From Chitinimonas arctica (GTDB lineage: Bacteria > Pseudomonadota > Gammaproteobacteria > Burkholderiales > Chitinimonadaceae): DNA of 64,000 nt. The notes beneath the pieces are model-generated. The model was given only the letters and a program-made list of their open reading frames with translations. It did no database searches and was not told the DNA's origin. Every line of letters starts with the position of its first letter. Position 1 is the first letter of the stretch. Below, one piece after another: positions 36,539 to 46,025 of this stretch. A program made the position numbers and the translations under genes. The stretch is from assembly GCF_007431345.1 (NCBI RefSeq), contig NZ_CP041730.1, forward strand, positions 2,356,001 to 2,420,000, written 5' to 3'.

Positions 36539-38485
36539 GGCGGTGCATCGCTTCCTGAGGGGTGGTCGGATCGCCACCGGGCGGTAGCACTTCCTCATCC
36601 GGGATCACGGTAACCGACTTGTCGCGGGCAGGCACTTTGCCCAGCAGGTAGTAGTCGGTTACCTGCCGGGCGATAGGCGCGGCATATTGCGCGCCGAATC
36701 CGACGTTTTCCACGATCAAGGCCAGGGCGATCTTCGGCTTGTCGGCCGGTGCAAAAGCGATAAACCAGGCGTTGTCCTTGAGATGCTGGGCCAAGCGGCT
36801 GGCATTGTATTTTTCGCCCTTGAGACTGAACACCTGGGCGGTGCCGGTCTTGCCGGCCGAGAGATATCCGCTGCCCTGGAAGGCCTTGGCGCCGGTCCCT
36901 CGCGGTTTACCCCCACCATGGCGTTCTTGATGAAATCGATATTGGCTTGCTTGAGCGGGATGCGGCTTTGTGGCGTAGGCTCCACCATGGTCCGGTTGCG
37001 GGTGGCGCTGTTTTCCACGTAGCGGACCAGGTGCGGCTTGAACACCACCCCGTTATTGGCCAGGATCGCGGTCGCTTGGGCCAGCTGCAAGGGTGTATAG
37101 GTGTTGAAGCCCTGGCCGATGCCGATGCTGATGGCGTCGCCGACCAGCCACTTCTGTTGTTCCCGCCGCTTGAAGGCGCGCCGCTTCCATTCCTGCGACG
37201 GTAGTACACCGATCTTTTCGCCGGGCAGATCGATGCCGCTGCGCTGACCGAAACCGAATGGCGCCATAAAGCGCGAAATACTGTCGATGCCCAGGTCGTA
37301 GGCAAGCTGGTAGTAGTAGGTATCGCAGGAATGCACGATAGAGGCATACATATTCACCCAGCCATGTCCGCCCACCTTGTCGTCGCGCCAGCGGTGACTG
37401 CCCAGGATGTAGTAGCCGGGATCATGAAAACCATACTCGGGTGTACGCTTGCCGAGCTCCAGTGCCGCCAGCGCCATGAATGGCTTGAAGGTCGAACCCG
37501 GCGCGTAGGTGCCCTGGATGGCACGGTTGTTCAGGGGCCGGTCTTCCGAATCGTTCAATTCCTTCCAGCTGACCGGGTCGATGCCGTCCACGAATAGATT
37601 GGGATCGAAGCCGGGCCGCGAAACCAGGGCCAATACCCCGCCGGTCTCCGGCTCGATCGCCACCAGCGCGCCGCGGTTATCGCCGAATGCCTGCTCGGCG
37701 ATCTGTTGCAGCTTGATATCGATCGTGAGGATCAGATTGTTGCCGGACACGGGCGGCGTGCTGCGCAGCGAGCGGATGGCGCGGCCGCCGGCATCCTGTT
37801 CCACTTCTTCATTGCCGGTCTTGCCGTGCAGGACGGCTTCATAGCTCTGCTCCAGCCCGAACTTGCCCATATGGTCGGTGCCCTTGTAATTGGACAGCAA
37901 ACCATCTTCCTCCAGCTTGACCACATCCTTGTCGTTGATCCGGCCGATATAGCCGATCAGATGCGAGGCGGACTCACCTAGCGGATATTGGCGGAACAAG
38001 CGCGCCTTCACCTCCACACCGGGAAAGCGGAAGGATTGGGCGGCGAAGCGCGCCACTTCGGTATCGGTCAGGCGGGTCTTGATCGGCAGCGACTCGAAGT
38101 CCTTGCTTTCAAGCAGCAGTTTCTTGAAGCGGCGCCGGTCCTTGGCGCTGATATCGACGAAGCGGGCCAGCTCGTCGATGGTCTCATCCAGCTTGCCGGT
38201 CAATTTGGACTGGGTGATCTCCAGCGTATAAGCCGAATAGTTGTGGGCCAGCACCACCCCGTTGCGGTCGGTGATAATGCCGCGCGAAGGCGGAATGGGG
38301 ACCAGCAAGATGCGATTGCTTTCCGCCTTGGTGTGGTACTTGTCGTGCTGTATCACCTGCAGATAGACAAAGCGGCTGAGCAGGACGGCAAAGCCGAGCA
38401 ATACGGCGGTGGCCACCACGATCAGGCGCAATTGGAAGCTGTAGCGCTCACCGTGGTGATCACGCAGGACGGTGCGACGGGTCAT
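36528..38485 (-). CDS. mrdA: Penicillin-binding protein 2 (MrdA), frameshifted as sequenced
   Basis: Monofunctional transpeptidase of the elongasome, anchored by one N-terminal helix. The first frame gives the pedestal domain and catalytic S-x-x-K (GTYAPGSTFKPFMA) and the S-x-N-type motif (HSCDTYYYQL). It then reads out of frame just after NAMVGVNREG. The correct continuation TGAKAFQGSGYLSAGKTGTA and FSLKGEKYN to the end, including the K-T-G motif, is in another frame ending at 36528. Adding one G to the GGG run at 36897-36899 restores the gene. As read, the protein would lack the KTG motif. The ATGA overlap with mreD at 38482-38485 is kept. Confidence 0.9.
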
Positions 38486-38994
38486 GATTGAATTTCGGCC
38501 GCCTTGTCGACGCGCTGGGGCAATTGGAACACTTGGCTAAGCAGCGGCCAGCACAGAGTGCCGGCCAGCGTGCCAAGGAAATAGCTCCAGCCCGGGAAGG
38601 CGCTGCCGGTGGCCAGGCGGACCACCAGCATGATGCATTGGTTGGCCAGCAACAGCGGCGCCACATAGAGCGCCTGCTGCCAAATGGGGAACATGCCCAA
38701 CTGGCGGTGCTTGGCGGTAACGAACCAGCTGGTGAGGCAAAAAGCCAGGCCATGCTGGCCGAACACATTGCCATCGGCGATATCCATCAGCAGCCCCAGC
38801 CAGAACGCCCAGCCCACGCCCACGTGACGCGGCTGGTTCATGCACCAGTAGAGCAGGGTCAGCGCCACGAAATCCGGCAATAGCGCCCTCGCAGTGGCCC
38901 CCCAGGGAATCAGCGCCATGGTCAGCGCCAGGCCGAAGCTGAATAGAATAAAGCGCAGCTTGACCGGTTTGAGCAGTTGACTGGAAACCGGCAT
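38482..38994 (-). CDS. mreD: Rod shape-determining protein MreD
   Basis: A 170-residue inner-membrane protein with about five hydrophobic segments (for example FILFSFGLALTMALIPWG and PDFVALTLLYWCMNQ), matching MreD in size and position. It bridges MreC and the RodA/PBP2 synthase. Its start overlaps the mreC stop (TGATG) and its stop overlaps the mrdA start, so the operon is translationally coupled throughout. Confidence 0.93.
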   Translation of the reverse strand: MPVSSQLLKPVKLRFILFSFGLALTMALIPWGATARALLPDFVALTLLYWCMNQPRHVGVGWAFWLGLLMDIADGNVFGQHGLAFCLTSWFVTAKHRQLGMFPIWQQALYVAPLLLANQCIMLVVRLATGSAFPGWSYFLGTLAGTLCWPLLSQVFQLPQRVDKAAEIQS

Positions 38995-39893
38995 CAGTCT
39001 TCCTTCTTCTTGGGCTTCTTGCCCTGTTCGACGACCGGTTCCGGCTTGGCCGGCAATTCGCGATGCTCGTCCAGGATCAGCAGGAAGCGATGCTTATCGA
39101 TATCGGCGATGGGTTCGCAACTGATGCGGGCAAAGGCGGAGCCGGCGTTGCGATCGACCCGGCTGACCTTGGCCACCGGCAAACCGGCCGGGTAGGTACC
39201 GTCGATGCCGGACGTCACCAGCACATCGTCGCCGCGGATATCGGCATTGAGCGGCATCCAGTGTACTTCCAGCGGATTTTCCGGACCCAGTCCGTAGATC
39301 ACGGCCCGCAAGCCGTTGCGCAGCACTTGTACCGGCACGGCGTGGCCCTTGTGGGTGATCAAGGTAACCTCGGCGGTCAACGGTTGTACCCGGGTGACCT
39401 GGCCCACCACGCCCAATGGGTCGATGACCACCTGACCCGGCTTCACGTTGGCGGTCTCGCCGCGATCCACCACCAGCTTGGCGGTAAACGGATCGCGGTC
39501 GTTGTACAGCACCTCGGTCAGCGCACCCTTGCCGTGCTGCTCGGAGCGTGTCTGCAGCAACTGCCGCAACTGGCCGTTTTCCTCGCGCAGTGCCTGCAAA
39601 CGCATCAGTTCGGCATTGGCCAGCAGGCGGTCATCCTGCAGTTTGCGGTTTTCCTGCTGCAAGGATGTCTGCGAGACAAAGAAATCGCCGACCTGCCGAG
39701 CCGCCGAGACCGGCGCGGTGGCCAGCCACTGCAAGGGGTAGAGCGCGACCGAAGCATACTCGCGAACCGGCCGCAGGATCTGCCAACGCACGTCCACCAC
39801 CAGCAGCGCGAGCGACAGGCTGGCATAGATCAGCAGCAGGCTGAACGGTTTAGGGCCTTGCTTGAAGAAGACCGGCTGGGTGGTAGCTTGCAT
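38994..39893 (-). CDS. mreC: Rod shape-determining protein MreC
   Basis: A 299-residue bitopic protein: one N-terminal membrane helix (SLLLIYASLSLALLVVDV), a coiled coil (about residues 60-105, LQQENRKLQDDRLLANAELM) and the periplasmic beta domain (VVIDPLGVVGQVTRVQP, VLVTSGIDGTYPAGLPVAKV). The tail is Lys-rich and very basic (EQGKKPKKKED). MreC activates PBP2-RodA. The ATG at 39893 is preferred over 39917. mreB lies 174 bases upstream, beyond a hairpin. Confidence 0.95.
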   Translation of the reverse strand: MQATTQPVFFKQGPKPFSLLLIYASLSLALLVVDVRWQILRPVREYASVALYPLQWLATAPVSAARQVGDFFVSQTSLQQENRKLQDDRLLANAELMRLQALREENGQLRQLLQTRSEQHGKGALTEVLYNDRDPFTAKLVVDRGETANVKPGQVVIDPLGVVGQVTRVQPLTAEVTLITHKGHAVPVQVLRNGLRAVIYGLGPENPLEVHWMPLNADIRGDDVLVTSGIDGTYPAGLPVAKVSRVDRNAGSAFARISCEPIADIDKHRFLLILDEHRELPAKPEPVVEQGKKPKKKED

Positions 39894-39995
39894 GGACGAC
39901 TCAACCGTCCCCCGCACCGGGCCGGCACGTCGCGCCTTGAGCGCCTCGGCGGGCCGGGTAGCGGGGGAAAGGGAAATGGATCAACAAGGGCTTGG

Positions 39996-40035
39996 GCCCT
40001 GTGTCGCCGGCAAGTTGCCGGCTAGATTCCAGGGC
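39996..40035 (-). terminator. Structured region between mreB and mreC
   Basis: An inner 8-bp stem (40006-40013 with 40015-40022) is enclosed by an outer GCCCT/AGGGC pairing. It could be a partial terminator that lowers mreC-onward expression relative to mreB, but there is no T tract, so this is tentative. Confidence 0.4.
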
Positions 40036-40067
40036 GGGCAGAAAAACCCCTGCACCGCCCCAGCCCG

Positions 40068-41111
<1,044 letters not shown>

Positions 41112-41346
41112 AATTGTCACTTAATCCTGTATGTAACGATGCCATTGGCATCAAGCAGCCGATCCCGATGGCCGGCCATGCTTTACTGCGTTCCCCCGCG
41201 TCCCCGGTTTTCCGTGTTTTCCCTTGGGAGTCAACGCCTTGCGTCGCCATGAAACTGGCCGCGCGTTTCCCCAAGACTTGGGCGCAATAAACCCGGCATG
41301 TTACCCTAAGCGGCTAACAACATTAAAGCTTTGGAAGGGTTTTTAC

Positions 41347-41634
41347 ATGTCCATGACTGACGACGAAGTCCGCCGTATCGCTCGCCTGTCGCGTCTCCAT
41401 GTCACCGACCAGGAAGTGGGCGAGGTCGGCCGCCAGCTGGATGGCGTCCTGGCCCTGATCGCCCGCCTGCAAGCCGTGGATACCAAGGGGGTCGAGCCCA
41501 TGAGCCATGCCCGCGACGTAGCCTTGCGCCTGCGCGACGACGTGGCCACCGAAACGGATCGCCGCGACGCCTTCCAGGCGGTCGCACCAGCAGTGGAAGC
41601 CGGCCTCTACCTGGTCCCCAAAGTCATCGAATAA
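41347..41634 (+). CDS. gatC: Aspartyl/glutamyl-tRNA amidotransferase subunit C
   Basis: A 95-residue subunit that stabilises the GatA-GatB complex. It shows the family segments DDEVRRIARLSRLHVTDQEV and VDTKGVEPMSHARDVALRLR. The ATG at 41347 is preceded by GGAAGG about 10 bases upstream; the longer frame from 41224 lies in the divergent promoter region. First gene of gatCAB. Confidence 0.96.
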   Translation: MSMTDDEVRRIARLSRLHVTDQEVGEVGRQLDGVLALIARLQAVDTKGVEPMSHARDVALRLRDDVATETDRRDAFQAVAPAVEAGLYLVPKVIE

Positions 41635-41685
41635 CGCGCGGCCGGCGCCCTGGCGGCGCCGCCGTCGCTCCACGACAGAACGATC

Positions 41686-43134
41686 ATGACCCACACCCTC
41701 AAAGAAGCCGCCGATCTCCTCGTCAGCAAGCAGGCCAGCGCCGTCGAGCTGGCCAGCCACTACCTCGACCGCATCGCCGCCGCCAATCCGGCGCTGAATG
41801 CCTTTATCACCGTGGACCGCGAACAGACGCTGGCCATGGCGCGGGCAGCCGATGCCAGCCGTGCCGCCGGCCAAGCCGGTCCGCTTACCGGCGTGCCCAT
41901 TGCCCATAAGGACATCTTCTGCGCGGAAGGCTGGCGCACCACTTGCGGTTCGAAGATGCTGGATAACTTTGTTTCGCCCTACGATGCCCACGTGGTCGCC
42001 CAATGCAAGGCGGCCGGCCTGGTCACCCTGGGCCGTACCAATATGGACGAGTTCGCCATGGGCTCGTCCAATGAGAACAGCGCCTACGGTGTGGTGCGCA
42101 ATCCCTGGGACCAGACGGCCGTACCCGGCGGCAGCTCGGGCGGCTCGGCCGTCGCGGTGGCGGCCCGGCTGGCACCGGCCGCTACGGCGACCGACACCGG
42201 CGGCTCCATCCGCCAACCGGCCGCCTTCTGCGGCGTGACCGGCCTCAAGCCCACCTATGGCGTGGTAAGCCGCTACGGCATGGTGGCCTACGCCTCCAGC
42301 CTGGACCAGGGCGGCCCGCTGGCCCAGACCGCCGAAGACTGCGCCTTGCTGCTCAATGTCATGGCCGGCTTCGACGCGCGCGATTCCACCAGCCTGGAAG
42401 TCGCCAAGGAAGACTACACCCGTGAGCTGAACCAGCCGCTCAAGGGTTTGCGCATCGGCATGCCGCGCGAATACTTCGGCGCCGGCCTGGCCGCCGACGT
42501 GATGAGCGCCATCGAAGCCGCGCTGGCCGAATACCGTCGCCTGGGCGCGGACGTGGTGGAAATCAGCCTGCCGCGCACCGAGCTGGCCATCCCGGCCTAC
42601 TACGTGATCGCACCGGCCGAAGCCTCCAGCAATCTGAGCCGCTTCGATGGTGTCCGCTATGGACATCGCGCCGCCGAATACGAGAATTTGGCCGATATGT
42701 ATGAAAAGAGCCGCGCCGAAGGCTTTGGCGCGGAGGTCAAGCGCCGCATCCTGACCGGCTCCTACGTGCTCAGCCACGGCTACTACGATGCCTACTACCT
42801 GCAAGCGCAAAAGGTAAGACGGCTGCTGTCGGAAGATTTCCAGGCCGGCTTTGCCCAGTGCGATGTCATCGCCGCGCCGGCCGCCCCCACGGTGGCATGG
42901 AATATCGGCGAGAAGAGCAAGGACCCGGTCGCCATGTACCTGGCCGATATCTACACCCTGGGCGTCAACCTGGCCGGCCTGCCCGGCATTGCCCACCCGG
43001 TCGGCTTCGGCAGCCAGGGCCGCCCCGTCGGCCTGCAACTGATCGGCAACTACTTCAGCGAGGCCCGCCTGCTGAACGCTGCCCACCAGTTCCAGCAGGC
43101 CACCGACTGGCATCGCCGCGCACCGGCGCAATAA
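41686..43134 (+). CDS. gatA: Aspartyl/glutamyl-tRNA amidotransferase subunit A
   Basis: Amidase subunit that releases ammonia from glutamine for tRNA-dependent Gln/Asn formation. The amidase-signature triad is visible: K75 (PIAHKDIF), S150 (VPGGSSGGSA) and S174 (TDTGGSIRQPA). The 482-residue length is standard. It lies 51 bases after gatC and 33 before gatB. Confidence 0.98.
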   Translation: MTHTLKEAADLLVSKQASAVELASHYLDRIAAANPALNAFITVDREQTLAMARAADASRAAGQAGPLTGVPIAHKDIFCAEGWRTTCGSKMLDNFVSPYDAHVVAQCKAAGLVTLGRTNMDEFAMGSSNENSAYGVVRNPWDQTAVPGGSSGGSAVAVAARLAPAATATDTGGSIRQPAAFCGVTGLKPTYGVVSRYGMVAYASSLDQGGPLAQTAEDCALLLNVMAGFDARDSTSLEVAKEDYTRELNQPLKGLRIGMPREYFGAGLAADVMSAIEAALAEYRRLGADVVEISLPRTELAIPAYYVIAPAEASSNLSRFDGVRYGHRAAEYENLADMYEKSRAEGFGAEVKRRILTGSYVLSHGYYDAYYLQAQKVRRLLSEDFQAGFAQCDVIAAPAAPTVAWNIGEKSKDPVAMYLADIYTLGVNLAGLPGIAHPVGFGSQGRPVGLQLIGNYFSEARLLNAAHQFQQATDWHRRAPAQ

Positions 43135-43167
43135 GCGTCCAGCCGCCATATATAGAGGGAATGCAAT

Positions 43168-44595
43168 ATGCAATGGGAAGTCGTGATCGGACTGGAAGTC
43201 CACACCCAGCTATCGACCGAATCGAAGATTTTCTCGGCCAGCTCGACCGCCTACGGCGCCGAACCGAACACGCAAGCCAGCGCGGTCGATATCGCGTTGC
43301 CCGGCGTGCTGCCGGTATTGAACCGCGGTGCCGTTGAACGCGCCATCCGGCTGGGCCTGGCGCTCGGTTCCAGGATCAATCGCAAGTCGGTATTCGCCCG
43401 CAAGAATTACTTTTATCCCGACCTGCCGAAGGGCTACCAGATCAGCCAGTTCGAACTGCCGGTGGTGGAAGGCGGCTCGCTGACCATCCGCGTGGGCGAG
43501 CAGGACAAGGTAGTGCGGCTGACCCGCGCCCATCTGGAAGAAGACGCCGGTAAATCGGTACACGAGAATTTCCAGGGGCTCAGCGGCATCGACCTGAACC
43601 GGGCCGGCACCCCTCTGCTGGAAATCGTTTCCGAGCCGGATATGCGTTCGGCGGCCGAGGCAGTGGCCTATGCCAAGGCGCTGCATTCGCTGGTGACGTG
43701 GATCGGCATCTGTGACGGCAATATGCAGGAAGGCAGCTTCCGCTGCGACGTGAACGTCTCGGTGCGTCCGCTGGGCCAGGCGGAGTACGGTACCCGCCGC
43801 GAAATCAAGAACCTGAACAGCTTCAAGTTCATGGAACAAGCGATCAAGTACGAAGTGCAGTGGCAGATCAACGAGATCGAGGACGGCCGCAAGATCCAGC
43901 AGGCCACCATCCTGTTCGACCCGGAAACCGGCGAGACCCGCATGATGCGCAGCAAGGAAGACGCGCACGACTACCGCTATTTCCCCGATCCCGACCTGCC
44001 GCCGCTGGTGATCTCGGAAGCGTGGATCGAACGGGTACGCGGCGAATTGCCTGAACTGCCGGAAGCCATGCAGGCCCGCCTGCAGAGCCAATACGGCCTG
44101 TCCGCCTACGACGCCGTCACGCTGACCAGCAGCAAGGCCCTGGCCGCCTATTTCGAAGCCACGGTCGCGGCCGGTGCCGATGCCAAGCTGGCCAGCAACT
44201 GGATCACCGGCGAGCTGGCCGCCACCTTGAACCGGGCCGAACTGGACATCACTGCCAGCCCAATCGCCGCCGGGTCGCTGGCCCAATTGGTCCGCCGCGT
44301 CATGGACAGCACCATCAACAACAAGACCGCCAAGGATGTGCTGAAACTGATGTGGGAATCGGGTGACGCCGCCGACCTGATCATCGAACGCGATGGTTTA
44401 CGGCAGGAAAGCGACAGCGGCGCCATCGAGGCCATCATCGATACGGTGCTGGCCGCCAATGCCGCCATGGTGGAGGAATACCGCGCCGGTAAGGAAAAGG
44501 CCTTCAACGCCCTGGTGGGCCAGTGCATGAAGGCCTCCAAGGGCAAGGCTGACCCGGCCATGGTGAACGAACTGCTCAAGCGCAAACTGGCATAA
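43168..44595 (+). CDS. gatB: Aspartyl/glutamyl-tRNA amidotransferase subunit B
   Basis: Kinase/amidation subunit that activates and amidates misacylated Glu-tRNA-Gln or Asp-tRNA-Asn. The 475-residue protein has the N-terminus WEVVIGLEVHTQLSTESKIF, the signature EIVSEPDMRSAAEAVAYAK, and a C-terminal YqeY-like tRNA-binding helical tail (from ANWITGELAATLNRAE-type region onward). Complete. No tRNA or synthetase gene is nearby to tell which substrate dominates. Confidence 0.98.
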   Translation: MQWEVVIGLEVHTQLSTESKIFSASSTAYGAEPNTQASAVDIALPGVLPVLNRGAVERAIRLGLALGSRINRKSVFARKNYFYPDLPKGYQISQFELPVVEGGSLTIRVGEQDKVVRLTRAHLEEDAGKSVHENFQGLSGIDLNRAGTPLLEIVSEPDMRSAAEAVAYAKALHSLVTWIGICDGNMQEGSFRCDVNVSVRPLGQAEYGTRREIKNLNSFKFMEQAIKYEVQWQINEIEDGRKIQQATILFDPETGETRMMRSKEDAHDYRYFPDPDLPPLVISEAWIERVRGELPELPEAMQARLQSQYGLSAYDAVTLTSSKALAAYFEATVAAGADAKLASNWITGELAATLNRAELDITASPIAAGSLAQLVRRVMDSTINNKTAKDVLKLMWESGDAADLIIERDGLRQESDSGAIEAIIDTVLAANAAMVEEYRAGKEKAFNALVGQCMKASKGKADPAMVNELLKRKLA

Positions 44596-44610
44596 GCCCT
44601 TTTATTCGCC

Positions 44611-44642
44611 GGCCATCATTCGAGCAGCACAGGATGATGGCC
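44611..44642 (+). terminator. Hairpin after gatB
   Basis: Nine-base-pair stem GGCCATCAT (44611-44619) with ATGATGGCC (44634-44642), loop 14 bases, 16 bases after the gatB stop. There is no T tract, so it is a weak terminator candidate. Confidence 0.4.
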
Positions 44643-44793
44643 CTCGGCGATGAAGCGATATCGCCTAGCGTCGGGAACCAATTTGAGATTTATTCGTCGC
44701 CTAGGATCAAGCCGCGACGGTGCTTGCAAAAGTGCCGTCGCCGATTATCTACGCGACGTAGCCATATGAAAATCCAAGCGGGATGATTAAACC

Positions 44794-45921
44794 ATGAATA
44801 AAACATCTGAAATAATTAATATCAATGCAAAGAATAGTCCCTCCCTATTAAGTAAAGCGCAAAAAACGTTCAATCGCATGATCAAGCAGATCGCGGTGGA
44901 ACGGACTTTGCTGGCAGCATGGCAGTCCATCACCCCACTATTTATGCAAAAGCATGGCAGCGAACTCGTTCCACTTCTGCAAGCCTACGAGGCACATCGG
45001 ACAGAAATGGTACGCCTGCTCGATAAACACTATACCGATAAACTGTTTACCAAGCGTGATCGATCCAAGCTGGAAGATATCCTCGGCACCATGTCGGATG
45101 ACCTGGTAACGGAACAGAGCGATGACGAACTAAAGCACATTTTCGAAAAGTATAACGATATCGATTTCGACTCCGTGCGCGCCGAACAAAACGACATGAT
45201 GCGCGTCGCCATGGAAGAAATTCTCGGCAAGGAACTGAGCGACGACTTCGACCCCAATTCGCCGGAACAGATACAGCAACATATCGAAGCCGCCATGCGC
45301 GCGGAGGACGAGGCGCGGCAGGCGTTCCAGGATAGCCAGGCCAAGCGCAAGAAATCGGCCAAGACCTTGGAAAAGGAAGCACGGCAAGCCGATGAAGCAC
45401 AGCATGCCACCCAGTCGCTACGTGAGGTCTACCGCAAACTGGCCGGCGCACTGCATCCTGACCGCGAGCAGGACGACGATGAAAAAGTGCGTAAAACGGC
45501 ATTGATGCAGCGCGTCAATGCCGCATATGGCAAAAACGATCTGCTGCAGCTGCTGGAACTGCAATTGGAGATCGAACAGATCGATCCGGCACAGCTGAAC
45601 ACGCTGTCGGACGAACGCTTGAAGCATTACAACAGGATACTGAAGGAACAATTGGCAGAGCTGCGGGCCGAAATTGACGATATCGAATTTTCGTTCAAGA
45701 TGGACTTCAATATCCCACCTTTCCAGCCCCTGTCTCCAACCGAGCTAATACCAACGCTGGAGCGCGATATCGCCGACTTCAAGCTGAGCATCGAGCAAAT
45801 CAAGGCACAGCTGATCGAGTTCGAAAACCCCAAGGCGGTCAAAACCTGGCTGAAAAATTATCGACAAGCGAAGCAACCCTCCAACCTGGAGGATATATTT
45901 ATGGACGAAATACGTTTCTAA
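44794..45921 (+). CDS. Coiled-coil protein with atypical J-domain-like segment
   Basis: A 375-residue, strongly helical and charged protein. Residues about 208-245 contain the J-domain-like helix-HPD-helix pattern (LREVYRKLAGALHPDREQDD followed by KTALMQRVNAAYGKND), which in DnaJ proteins recruits Hsp70. The J domain is internal rather than N-terminal and is flanked by long coiled coil on both sides. No membrane or signal segments. GC content is lower than in gatB. Similar proteins annotated as DnaJ-like occur in other betaproteobacteria (family knowledge). It is a single gene ended by an unusual palindrome. Confidence 0.78.
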   Translation: MNKTSEIININAKNSPSLLSKAQKTFNRMIKQIAVERTLLAAWQSITPLFMQKHGSELVPLLQAYEAHRTEMVRLLDKHYTDKLFTKRDRSKLEDILGTMSDDLVTEQSDDELKHIFEKYNDIDFDSVRAEQNDMMRVAMEEILGKELSDDFDPNSPEQIQQHIEAAMRAEDEARQAFQDSQAKRKKSAKTLEKEARQADEAQHATQSLREVYRKLAGALHPDREQDDDEKVRKTALMQRVNAAYGKNDLLQLLELQLEIEQIDPAQLNTLSDERLKHYNRILKEQLAELRAEIDDIEFSFKMDFNIPPFQPLSPTELIPTLERDIADFKLSIEQIKAQLIEFENPKAVKTWLKNYRQAKQPSNLEDIFMDEIRF

Positions 45922-45922
45922 G

Positions 45923-45950
45923 GACACGCTGATTAAATGAGCTAACGAGC
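45923..45950 (+). repeat. 28-bp dispersed repeat, copy 2
   Basis: Matches copy 1 at 19776-19803 in 25 of 28 positions (starts GACACGCTGATTAAATG). It begins one base after the stop codon of the J-domain gene and overlaps the left end of the 50-bp palindrome by four bases. Confidence 0.7.
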
Positions 45951-45996
45951 AGGCCGTGGTTATAGGCGCTTAAGCGCCTATAACCACGGCCTGCTC
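45947..45996. terminator. Perfect 50-bp palindrome between convergent genes
   Basis: Bases 45947-45971 are the exact reverse complement of 45972-45996, with no unpaired loop (centre GCGCTTAAGCGC). It lies between the J-domain gene and the prolyl oligopeptidase gene, 25 and 29 bases from their stop codons. As RNA it would form a very long hairpin from either strand, so a shared terminator is the simplest role. As DNA it could extrude a cruciform or be a protein site. Confidence 0.7.
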
Positions 45997-46025
45997 GAAT
46001 TCCGACCTACAGGAACCGGCTATCG

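Noticed and set aside
41323..43203. 626-residue minus-strand ORF opposite gatC and gatA
   Set aside because: Covers the antisense of two recognised genes and reads as low-complexity.
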